Positions 1 through 5,490 are shown, counted from the first letter of the stretch. The stretch: DNA of 5,899 nucleotides from Verrucomicrobiota bacterium (GCA_023430825.1 JAEYYL010000320.1:1-5899); one strand, 5' to 3'. Program-made: numbers and translations. Notes: generated by a model from the sequence alone, not told the origin.

Positions 1-292
1 GCGGCAGCGCGGGCCGTTCCGACGCGGCGACTTCGCAGCCGACATGCAGGCCCGCCGCATCGCCGAGCGGCATGAGCAGCACGCGATGTTCGCGGAAGCC
101 GACGACTTCCGCGCGCACGCTGAACTCCGAGCGCGGCGAACGCACGAGGCAGAGGTCGCCGAGGCCGACGTTGGGGCCATCCGACTCGATGATGAGTCCG
201 GCGACACCCGTCACCGCGCCGACGCGCTGCACCGGCGGCAGGTGGCGGACCTGCGAGCGGAGCGTTTCGACGAGCGGTGCGATGGCGGACAT
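1..292 (-). CDS. fliI: Flagellar export ATPase FliI, N-terminal part (cut by window edge)
   Basis: FliI is the cytoplasmic, F1-beta-like ATPase of the flagellar type III export apparatus. It works with FliH to deliver rod, hook and filament subunits to the export gate. Only the first 97 codons are present, beginning at the ATG at 292-290 (MSAIAPLVETLRSQV...). What is visible is the N-terminal beta-barrel domain. Residues 23-36 (RVGAVTGVAGLIIE), 42-50 (VGLGDLCLV) and 61-77 (AEVVGFREHRVLLMPLG) match the usual FliI pattern of 'G.V..V.G..IE...', 'vGelC.i' and 'AEVVGF.....LLMPLG'. The Walker A and B motifs would lie beyond the left edge and cannot be checked. It is the last gene of the operon visible here, 275 nt after the fliH stop, which is a long gap for this gene pair. 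No Shine-Dalgarno sequence precedes the ATG; the upstream bases are CCTTTTTCC. The identification rests on the N-terminal pattern plus the position after fliH. Confidence 0.9.
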   Translation of the reverse strand, partial: MSAIAPLVETLRSQVRHLPPVQRVGAVTGVAGLIIESDGPNVGLGDLCLVRSPRSEFSVRAEVVGFREHRVLLMPLGDAAGLHVGCEVAASERPALP

Positions 293-567
293 GGAAAAAG
301 GAATTTACGCGGCATCCGGCGGCGGCCGGCAGTTGCCCTGGCATCCGGCCACGCCGCACCACTCCCCTTGCGGGCAGCCCGCGGACGTCTCCGGCGTGCC
401 GGGGGTGAAATCCGATGAGTGACACGACCCCGTGAAACGCAGGGGCCCGGCCTTCGCCGTGGAACGGGCGCGAGCCGGAAACGGCGACCCCGCGGCGAGG
501 AACGCGAAGCGCGCGGTGTCGCTCGTGAGGCGACTCGCCGGGGCGCAGGGGAAGGAAAGGAGGATCG
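293..567 (-). other. fliH-fliI spacer with a possible 88-codon small ORF (305-571)
   Basis: This 275-nt stretch between fliH and fliI holds no recognised gene. On the minus strand an ATG at 571-569 overlaps the fliH TGA as ATGA. It opens a frame of 88 codons ending in TAA at 307-305, 12 nt before the fliI ATG. The product begins MTILLSFPCAPASRL, has a weakly hydrophobic segment near residues 22-31, and has a Cys-containing tail with Cys at 50, 66, 72, 77 and 81 plus one at 9. By hand count about 86% of third codon positions are G or C, which fits coding sequence in this genome. Second positions are also very GC-rich (about two-thirds), which is unlike ordinary proteins, and long open frames occur by chance at this base composition. 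I recognise no domain. The DNA also has a 10-bp direct repeat GGCATCCGGC (311-320 and 340-349) and small dyads at 370-382 and 391-402. No T-tract terminator is visible. It could be a lineage-specific small gene, a decayed gene or plain spacer. Confidence 0.3.
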
Positions 568-1149
568 TCATGCCGGATTGAGGCTGTGGGCCAGCGCGGT
601 GAGTTTCGTCTGCTGGCGGGCGTCGGTGAGCCCGAAGCGGCTGCGCACCTGGCAGTCGCCGGGCCCGAGCGTAGTTTCCACACGGATACGGAGGCCCGGG
701 TAGCGGGTCATCCAGTCGGGGTTGAGCTTCGCCAGGAAGTCGGCGTCGCGGGCGCCGACGACGAGTTCGAGGTTTTCGCGCTCGGGGAAAAGCTCGGCGA
801 GCGCCTCCTCGCACAACCGGGAGACGATCTCGGGCGGCGGCTCGTAGCCGGCGAGCAGGCGGCGGGCGATCTCGACGGCGAGGCCGGGGAGCGCGTCGCG
901 GATCTGCGCAACGAGCATCGGCTCGAGTTCCACGAGCCGCTTGAGCACGCCGTCGTTGAGCTGTTCGACGTCGGCGCGGAACTCGACCATCTGCTGGTCG
1001 GCGGCGCCGCGCGCGTCGTCGATGCCGCGGCGATAGGCCTCCTGGGTGGCCTTCGCGACCTCCGCCTCCGTGTAAACATGGTTCGCCACGCCCGGGGCGG
1101 TGACACCCTTGAGCGGACGATCGAAAGCGATGAGTTTGGCGAAGGCCAT
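568..1149 (-). CDS. fliH: Flagellar export apparatus stator protein FliH
   Basis: FliH is the elongated peripheral-stalk-like partner of the FliI ATPase. It holds FliI at the export gate and regulates its activity. The 193-residue product starts MAFAKLIAFDRPLKG. Residues about 28-75 are charged and helical, as expected for the coiled dimerisation segment. The C-terminal half has the FliH/YscL pattern: residues 88-105 resemble 'LA..IA..LL.gy', and 161-183 (LGPGDCQVRSRFGLTDARQQTKL, key residues G163, D165, C166, G173 and D176) correspond to the conserved 'l.pGd..v.s..G..DA....kl' ending. The enteric-type N-terminal Trp pair and obvious GxxxG repeats are absent, so it is a compact, divergent FliH. 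The assignment also leans on its place between fliG and fliI. It begins 46 nt after the fliG stop without a Shine-Dalgarno sequence; the upstream bases are TCTTCAATCTCCGAAC. Its stop overlaps the start of the small open frame in the next spacer. Confidence 0.9.
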   Translation of the reverse strand: MAFAKLIAFDRPLKGVTAPGVANHVYTEAEVAKATQEAYRRGIDDARGAADQQMVEFRADVEQLNDGVLKRLVELEPMLVAQIRDALPGLAVEIARRLLAGYEPPPEIVSRLCEEALAELFPERENLELVVGARDADFLAKLNPDWMTRYPGLRIRVETTLGPGDCQVRSRFGLTDARQQTKLTALAHSLNPA

Positions 1150-1195
1150 GTTCGGAGATTGAAGATCGGAGTGCGTCGTTCGGCAGGCGCGGCGC

Positions 1196-2215
1196 TCAGG
1201 CGACGAGGCTCTGGCTGGAATCGGATTCGAGTGTGATCTGCCCTTCCTCCTCGAGGCGGCGGACGACCTGGATGATGGCGTCCTGGGCGACCTCGACGTC
1301 CTTGAGGCGAACCGGACCGAGCATATCGATTTCCTCGCGGAGGCTTTCGGCCGCGCGCTTGGAGATGGCGGCGTAGATTTTTTCGCGCAGCGTTTCGCTG
1401 GCGGACTTCATCGCGACCGCGAGGCTCGACGAGTCCACTTCGCGGAGCACGCGCTGCAGGTCCGGCGATGCGAGGCGGCCGAGATCCTCGAAGCTGAAGA
1501 GCTTCTTGCGGATGGCGGCGCCGAGCTGGGCGTTGCGCTCCTCGAGGCGGGCGAGGAGGTTTTTGCTCATGTCCTTGTCGAGCTGGTTCAACAGGTCGGC
1601 GACCGCGCGGACGCCACCGCTGCGGTGGAAGGCCGGGCGGACCTTGCTGTCGAAATGCTTGCCGAGGCTGCGGGCGATCTTGCCGACGAGTTCGAGCGAG
1701 GTGGATTCGATCGTGCCGAGCCGTTCGATCACTTCCTCGCGGAGATCGGGTCCGAGGAGGCCGAAGACCTCGGCGGATTTCGAACCGTCGAGATAGGAGA
1801 GGACAAACGAGATCGTCTGCGGCTGCTCGTGCTTGATGAGGTTGAAGATCTGGCGCCCTTCCATCTCGGAGATTTCGCGGATGACCTCGACGGACGTGCC
1901 GACGGGACCGACGCGGCCGATGATGGCGGAGGCCTTGTAGTCGCCCTTCGCGATCTCGAGGGTGCGTTGCGCGTAGGCGAGGCCGCCGAGCGCGGAGTTG
2001 GCGCTTTGCGCGACGACGGAGGCGAATTCCTCGATGGCCTGTTTCTGCACCGCTTCGGAGACGATGCTGATGTTGGACATCTCGCGGCAGAGAATCTCGA
2101 TATCGGGTTCGTCGAACTGCTTCAGCACGCTCGCGGCGGCGTCGGGTCCGATGACCACGAGGAACGTCGCGAGCTTCTGCATGCGGCTGAGTTTGCTGAA
2201 ATCGATGTCGGACAT
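1196..2215 (-). CDS. fliG: Flagellar motor switch protein FliG
   Basis: FliG is the rotor component of the C-ring. It sits on the cytoplasmic end of FliF, binds FliM, and takes torque from the MotA stator. The 339-residue product has the full family length. It has an N-terminal FliF-binding domain (about 1-100), a middle domain with the FliM-binding EHPQ-type motif as EQPQ at 130-133, a GGVRAVADLLNQLD segment at 200-213, the MFxF-like linker as LFSF at 239-242, and the C-terminal torque domain. Aligned by eye with E. coli FliG, the torque-helix charges are K270, R287, E294, E295 and R303. The usual Asp-Asp pair is therefore Glu-Glu, with charge kept. The GPVRL segment at 300-304 and the VRRLEEEGQI ending are typical. 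The ATG at 2215 gives the standard FliG N-terminus (LSRMQKLATFLVVIG). The gene follows fliF by 105 nt, a spacer filled with heptamer repeats, and has no Shine-Dalgarno sequence. Confidence 0.98.
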   Translation of the reverse strand: MSDIDFSKLSRMQKLATFLVVIGPDAAASVLKQFDEPDIEILCREMSNISIVSEAVQKQAIEEFASVVAQSANSALGGLAYAQRTLEIAKGDYKASAIIGRVGPVGTSVEVIREISEMEGRQIFNLIKHEQPQTISFVLSYLDGSKSAEVFGLLGPDLREEVIERLGTIESTSLELVGKIARSLGKHFDSKVRPAFHRSGGVRAVADLLNQLDKDMSKNLLARLEERNAQLGAAIRKKLFSFEDLGRLASPDLQRVLREVDSSSLAVAMKSASETLREKIYAAISKRAAESLREEIDMLGPVRLKDVEVAQDAIIQVVRRLEEEGQITLESDSSQSLVA

Positions 2216-2222
2216 GCTGGAA

Positions 2223-2306
2223 GTTGAGAGTTGAGGGAGAAGAGTTGAGAGTCGGTTGGAGCGACTGGCTTCGGGCGGTTCGATCTATCGACTCTCAACA
2301 CTCAAC
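2223..2306. repeat. Inverted heptamer-array element in the fliF-fliG spacer
   Basis: On the plus strand two 7-bp units GTTGAGA-GTTGAGG lie at 2223-2236 and a third GTTGAGA at 2244-2250. After about 42 bp, inverted units TCTCAAC-ACTCAAC lie at 2293-2306. A perfect 11-bp inverted repeat joins GTTGAGAGTCG (2244-2254) to CGACTCTCAAC (2289-2299) across 34 nt. In the minus-strand operon transcript this would form a hairpin between the fliF stop and the fliG start. A second, mutually exclusive pairing is possible between 2294-2306 and 2223-2235 (12 of 13 positions). The same layout recurs in the flgC-fliE spacer, so this looks like a small dispersed intergenic element rather than chance. I cannot name a family for it. 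Confidence 0.75.
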
Positions 2307-2320
2307 AATTGGCTCCTTCT

Positions 2321-3922
2321 TCAGTTCTTGTTCGCGCCGGCGGCGGCCCAGTCGCGGAGGGCGACGCCGATGTTGGCGGGCTTCTGGCGAATGAGATCGT
2401 TGAGGAGGTCGGGGGTGACGTTGGTCGTCGGCAGCGCACGCGACGCGGCTTCGGGCGTGAGCGAAAGCACTTCGACCGGCACGGGCTCGGGTTTCTGGCG
2501 GCCGAGCATGCGCCAGAAAAGCAGCAGCACGATCGCGGCGCCGGCGACGCCGGCCCAGCGGCTGGCGGCCTCGACCCAGCCCTGCCACTGGCTCTGGTTG
2601 CCGATCGCCGCGATCTGCGCGGGAATCGCATCGGCGGCCTGGAACGGCATTTCCTGCAGGGAGACGATCGAATCGAGCGATTCGCCGGGCGCGACTTTCA
2701 GGCCGAGCGCATTGACGACGAGCTGGCGCAGCGCGGCGAGTTCCTCCGGCGTGCGCCGCGGCGCTTCGGCGGCGGGCTGCGGAACCCCCTCGGCGTTGAC
2801 GACGACGGGCACGGGGCGCGGGGCGACGAACACGGCGGCGGTGAGATTCTTCACCGTGCCGGGATTGCGCGTGATGTTCTGCGTGGTGCGGTTGATCTCG
2901 TAAGTGGTGGTGCGGTTCTTGCGATTCTGCTCGGAGTTCGAGACGGGGCGCGCGCTTTCGGTGCCGGGGTTTTTCTCGGGCACGTTGGCACTGACACCGA
3001 CGACGCCGCCGGCGGAACGCGACTCGGCGGTCGACGACGTGTCCTCGGTGAGTGTCTGCGTGCGGACGACCTGGCCCTCCGGATCGAAGCGCTCCTCGAG
3101 CACGGTGACGGCCTCCGTATCGATCTCGGCCGAAACGCGCACGACGGCATTGCCCGGTCCGATGACGGCGGCGAGCATCGTCTCGACCTTCTTGGAAAAG
3201 TAATCCTCGACCTGCTGGCGGTAGCGCATCTGGGAGGAAGCGTTGGCGAGCGTCGGGTCCTGCTTCAGGTCCTCGGAGAGCACGCGGCCGCGGTTGTCGA
3301 CGACGGCGACCTGATCGGGTGCGAGCCCCTGCACGGCGTTGGCGACGAGGTGGCGGACGGCGTTGACCTGGTCCGGATCGAGCCGGCCGCCGCCGACGTC
3401 GATGAAGACGGAGGCGGTGGATTTGACGCCCTGGTCGGTGAGGAGCAGGCGGTTTTCCGGCTGCACGATCATGACACGCGCGGCGCGCACCCCCTGCAGT
3501 TGCATGATGGTGCGTGCGAGTTCGCCCTGCATGGCGCGCAGGTAGTTCGTGCGTTGCACGAAGTCGGAGAGCCCGAACTGGCCCTTGTCGAAAATCTCGA
3601 AGCCGACGCCGTCGCCGCTCGGCAGGCCTTTCGAGGCGAGATCCATGCGCAGCTTGTAAACCTGGTCGGAGGGCACTTGGACGGCGGTGCCACCGGCGGT
3701 GACGAGGTGCGGGATGTTCTGCGTCTGGAGCTGGCCGATGATCGCGGCGGCGTCCTTCTCGCTGAGGCGCGCGTAGAGCAACTGGTAATCCGGGCGCTGC
3801 GACCAGAGGGCCACCGCGATGAGACCTCCGACGACGGCGAGGCCGGCGACGACGAGCGAAACGCGCTGGTTGAGGCCGAGCTGTTTCCAGAGATCGAGCA
3901 GGGATTGCGTGAAATTTTTCAT
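2321..3922 (-). CDS. fliF: Flagellar MS-ring protein FliF
   Basis: FliF builds the MS ring in the inner membrane, the platform for the rod, C-ring and export gate. The 533-residue product has a short cytoplasmic N-terminus and a first membrane helix at about 21-40 (VSLVVAGLAVVGGLIAVALW). The YscJ/FliF ring-building domains follow, with the recognisable stretch 88-125 (VYKLRMDLASKGLP..., GFEIFDKGQFGLSDF) and 'ARVMIVQPENRLL' at 148-160. Next is a periplasmic loop rich in Ser, Thr and Asn (about 290-360), a second membrane helix at about 455-473, and a C-terminal cytoplasmic tail. The last 35 residues (NVTPDLLNDLIRQKPANIGVALRDW plus tail) are the FliG-binding segment. The length is near the usual 530-570. 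The ATG at 3922 places the first helix correctly. The gene lies 91 nt after the fliE stop; that spacer shows no clear site. No Shine-Dalgarno sequence is present; the upstream bases are CCGCTTCCTTCGTCTG. Confidence 0.98.
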   Translation of the reverse strand: MKNFTQSLLDLWKQLGLNQRVSLVVAGLAVVGGLIAVALWSQRPDYQLLYARLSEKDAAAIIGQLQTQNIPHLVTAGGTAVQVPSDQVYKLRMDLASKGLPSGDGVGFEIFDKGQFGLSDFVQRTNYLRAMQGELARTIMQLQGVRAARVMIVQPENRLLLTDQGVKSTASVFIDVGGGRLDPDQVNAVRHLVANAVQGLAPDQVAVVDNRGRVLSEDLKQDPTLANASSQMRYRQQVEDYFSKKVETMLAAVIGPGNAVVRVSAEIDTEAVTVLEERFDPEGQVVRTQTLTEDTSSTAESRSAGGVVGVSANVPEKNPGTESARPVSNSEQNRKNRTTTYEINRTTQNITRNPGTVKNLTAAVFVAPRPVPVVVNAEGVPQPAAEAPRRTPEELAALRQLVVNALGLKVAPGESLDSIVSLQEMPFQAADAIPAQIAAIGNQSQWQGWVEAASRWAGVAGAAIVLLLFWRMLGRQKPEPVPVEVLSLTPEAASRALPTTNVTPDLLNDLIRQKPANIGVALRDWAAAGANKN

Positions 3923-4013
3923 CAGACGAAGGAAGCGGGCGGAATCGGGCCACCGGAGCGGCTACGCGAAGTGAGAAGGCGGAAAATCGGGTGCATGGGC
4001 GATCGGGACGGGC

Positions 4014-4352
4014 TCACACCTGCATGCGCATCAGTTCCTGGTAGGATTCGACGAGCTTGTTGCGCGTCTCGACCATGAGGCTGAAAGCGACCGAGGCCTC
4101 CTGCATCGCGATCACGCTCTGGTGCAGCTGATCGGATTCGCCGAGGAGGATCTTGCGGGTCATCACCCGCGACGCGTCCTGTTTTTCGGTGACGGTGGAA
4201 ACGATGCCGTCGAGCACTTGCCCGAAGCCCTCGCCGGGCACGCCGGTGAGCGGACCGGTGGGCGCGAACGCTGTCTTCGGCATCGGCAACGGCGCATCGA
4301 TGCGCTGGAGCATGTTCGACTGAAGCGGAGAAACGGTGCCGATGGGGGACAT
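4014..4352 (-). CDS. fliE: Flagellar hook-basal body junction protein FliE
   Basis: FliE is a small exported protein that joins the FliF MS ring to the proximal rod and is needed for export of later rod subunits. The product is 112 residues, close to the usual 100-110. The N-terminal 45 residues are Pro-, Thr- and Gly-rich and poorly conserved, as is normal. The C-terminal part is diagnostic: residues 76-93 (LHQSVIAMQEASVAFSLM) and 95-112 (ETRNKLVESYQELMRMQV) match the family ending 'vRnKlveAYqeImrM.v'. The ATG at 4352 was chosen because it gives the full length; Met14 is a possible inner start. The gene sits 113 nt after flgC, separated from it by a heptamer-repeat spacer, and has no Shine-Dalgarno sequence (AACCATTTCGC just before the ATG). 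Confidence 0.96.
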   Translation of the reverse strand: MSPIGTVSPLQSNMLQRIDAPLPMPKTAFAPTGPLTGVPGEGFGQVLDGIVSTVTEKQDASRVMTRKILLGESDQLHQSVIAMQEASVAFSLMVETRNKLVESYQELMRMQV

Positions 4353-4364
4353 GCGAAATGGTTT

Positions 4365-4459
4365 CGAGTTTTGGGTTTTGAGTTTTGAGTTGGGGCGTCG
4401 GCGGGCGGGCGGCGGTCTTTTTAGAGCGGGCTCTCAGCGCTCAACTCTCAGCTCTCAGC
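4365..4459. repeat. Inverted heptamer-array element in the flgC-fliE spacer
   Basis: On the plus strand four 7-bp units lie end to end at 4365-4392: CGAGTTT, TGGGTTT, TGAGTTT, TGAGTTG. After a GC-rich core of 39 bp, four units in the opposite sense follow at 4432-4459: TCTCAGC, GCTCAAC, TCTCAGC, TCTCAGC. The layout (TGAG-type array, core of about 40 bp, CTCA-type array) is the same as at 2223-2306. The two arms here have diverged and only about 6 bp (GAGTTG/CAACTC) can pair perfectly, so a strong hairpin is less certain than in the other copy. A small dyad AGAGC-GG-GCTCT lies at 4423-4434. The left array ends 12 bp before the fliE ATG and the right array ends 6 bp before the flgC stop codon. 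Confidence 0.7.
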
Positions 4460-4465
4460 TGTTTC

Positions 4466-4885
4466 TCACTTTCCGATCTGGAGGGTCTTGTAGGCCATCT
4501 GGCGGGCGTTTTTCGCGACGGCGAGATTCGCCTCGTAGGCGCGGGAGGCGGTGATCAGGTCGACCATTTCATAGGAGAGATTGACGTTGGGCATCGTCAC
4601 GAGCCCGTCGGGCGCGGCGTCCGGGTGTTGCGGATTATGCACCTGCTGGCCCGGAGTGCGGTCGGTGGAAAGGGTGGCGACTTTCACGCTTTGGAGGGCG
4701 GGACCGGACACGCCCTGGCGGCGGATGAGTTCGGTTTCGAAGGAAACGACCTGGCGTTGATAAGGGCCGCCGTTGGGCGTGCGCGTGGTTTGCGCGTTGG
4801 CAATGTTTTGCGCGACGATGTCGAGACGGGTTTTCTGCGCGTTGAGTGCGCCGCCCGTGATGTCGATGCCGGAGATGAGGTTCAT
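4466..4885 (-). CDS. flgC: Flagellar proximal rod protein FlgC
   Basis: FlgC is a subunit of the proximal rod that crosses the periplasm. It is exported through the flagellar type III gate. The product is 139 residues, near the usual 134-150. The N-terminus carries the rod/hook family motif LDIVAQNIANAQTTRT (21-36), followed by PYQRQVVSFET (41-51). The stretch 84-102 has the FlgC-type 'NP.HPDA...G.V.MPNVN' pattern, and the C-terminal helix 103-139 (YEMVDLITASRAYEANLAV...TLQIGK) is typical of axial proteins. The flgB stop is 17 nt upstream. The bases before the ATG are CCGCCTCCTCCCGCGC. This has no Shine-Dalgarno sequence; it is the complement-like CCTCC sequence instead. Confidence 0.97.
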   Translation of the reverse strand: MNLISGIDITGGALNAQKTRLDIVAQNIANAQTTRTPNGGPYQRQVVSFETELIRRQGVSGPALQSVKVATLSTDRTPGQQVHNPQHPDAAPDGLVTMPNVNLSYEMVDLITASRAYEANLAVAKNARQMAYKTLQIGK

Positions 4886-4902
4886 GCGCGGGAGGAGGCG
4901 GT

Positions 4903-5292
4903 TCAGGCCGAGGCGCGACCGGTGATGGCCATCTTGAGCTGCTTCAGGTTGCCGGAGATGAGTTCGGAGAGGAACTCGTGCTGCACGGCGTTGTGATTCA
5001 TCGCGAGCAGCTCGCGCTCGATCTCGACGGTGTTGCCGTCGGGCCGGAGCGTGCGGGCGGTCAAGTCCTCCGCGAGTTGCGGGCGGAGAGTGGCGGACGT
5101 CGCGGCGAAATCGCCGGCGGCCATCCGGGTCTTCAACTGCTGCGCGAAATCCGGCGCGATATCGAGCCGGCGGTAGCCGGGCGTCTCGGCGTTGGCGATA
5201 TTCGAGGCGATCGCTTCCTCACGCAGAACGGCTGCGTCTAGAAGCTTCCGAGCGAGCAGGTAATTGTCGGAATGAAAGATCGGATCGATCAT
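4903..5292 (-). CDS. flgB: Flagellar proximal rod protein FlgB
   Basis: FlgB is the first proximal rod subunit, exported and assembled next to FliE. From the ATG at 5292 the product has 129 residues, close to the family's usual 130-140. Residues 27-45 (AIASNIANAETPGYRRLDI) are the rod-protein motif. Residues 84-125 (PDGNTVEIERELLAMNHNA..., then ISGNLKQLKMAITGR) form the characteristic FlgB C-terminus. An in-frame GTG at 5304 would add MRRA. I prefer the ATG because the predicted sigma-54 transcript start (about 5296) lies downstream of the GTG and because the product then begins MIDPIFHSDNY, with the conserved helix correctly placed. No Shine-Dalgarno sequence is present. This is the first gene of the operon, transcribed from the promoter at 5307-5322. 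Confidence 0.96.
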   Translation of the reverse strand: MIDPIFHSDNYLLARKLLDAAVLREEAIASNIANAETPGYRRLDIAPDFAQQLKTRMAAGDFAATSATLRPQLAEDLTARTLRPDGNTVEIERELLAMNHNAVQHEFLSELISGNLKQLKMAITGRASA

Positions 5293-5306
5293 GGCGCGTC
5301 GCACAA

Positions 5307-5322
5307 AGCAAAGCAGGTGCCA
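5307..5322 (-). promoter_or_regulatory. Sigma-54 (-24/-12) promoter of the flgB operon
   Basis: The minus strand reads TGGCACCTGCTTTGCT from 5322 to 5307. This fits the sigma-54 consensus TGGCAC-N5-TTGC(A/T) at every defined position, with the GG and GC doublets at the required 10-bp spacing. Taking the final C of TTGC (5308) as -12, transcription would start near 5296, about 4 nt before the flgB ATG. Sigma-54 control through an enhancer-binding activator is well known for rod, ring and hook genes in many polar flagellates. The activator is not in this window. Confidence 0.8.
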
Positions 5323-5490
5323 GCGAACTCATCGCCCTCACAAGTATCTCATTGATCGTGGAATAGATTTTCCGTGCGCTCGTCCGGCTCGCAAAGGGTG
5401 GCCGATGCGGACCGGCCCCGGAAAATTTTGCCGTGCGCGCGCAGAAACGCTCACGCGGCGCTTCATTCTTGGCGCGGCGCGACGATTTAG

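Noticed and set aside
2984..3000. TTGGCACTGACACCG on the plus strand as a -24 element
   Set aside because: There is no GC doublet at the -12 position, and the site is inside fliF.
2295..3953. A 552-codon Arg-rich frame on the minus strand overlapping fliF
   Set aside because: It is a frame-shifted shadow of fliF, very rich in Arg and Pro, with no recognisable family.
2309..4078. A 589-codon open frame on the plus strand opposite fliF and fliE
   Set aside because: It is the antisense shadow of fliF and fliE in high-GC DNA. Its composition (Asp-, Gly-, Arg- and Glu-rich, no domain) is what mirrored GC-rich codons give, while the minus frame is clearly FliF.
4393..4434. GC-rich stretch followed by CTTTTTA as a rho-independent terminator
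   Set aside because: The G-rich stretch has no complementary C-rich arm on the plus strand, and on the minus strand the tract is A-rich rather than T-rich; it also sits inside the operon.
4795..4812. TTGGCAATGTTTTGC on the plus strand as a second sigma-54 promoter
   Set aside because: The GG-to-GC spacing is one base short, and it lies antisense inside flgC at the codons of the rod motif.
5302..5304. GTG as the flgB start
   Set aside because: It would lie upstream of the predicted sigma-54 start site and adds only MRRA to a well-formed FlgB N-terminus.
5391..5410. GCCGAT at 5401 as a sigma-28 -10 element for cheR
   Set aside because: No TAAA-like -35 element is found at the required spacing, and the last two consensus bases do not match.
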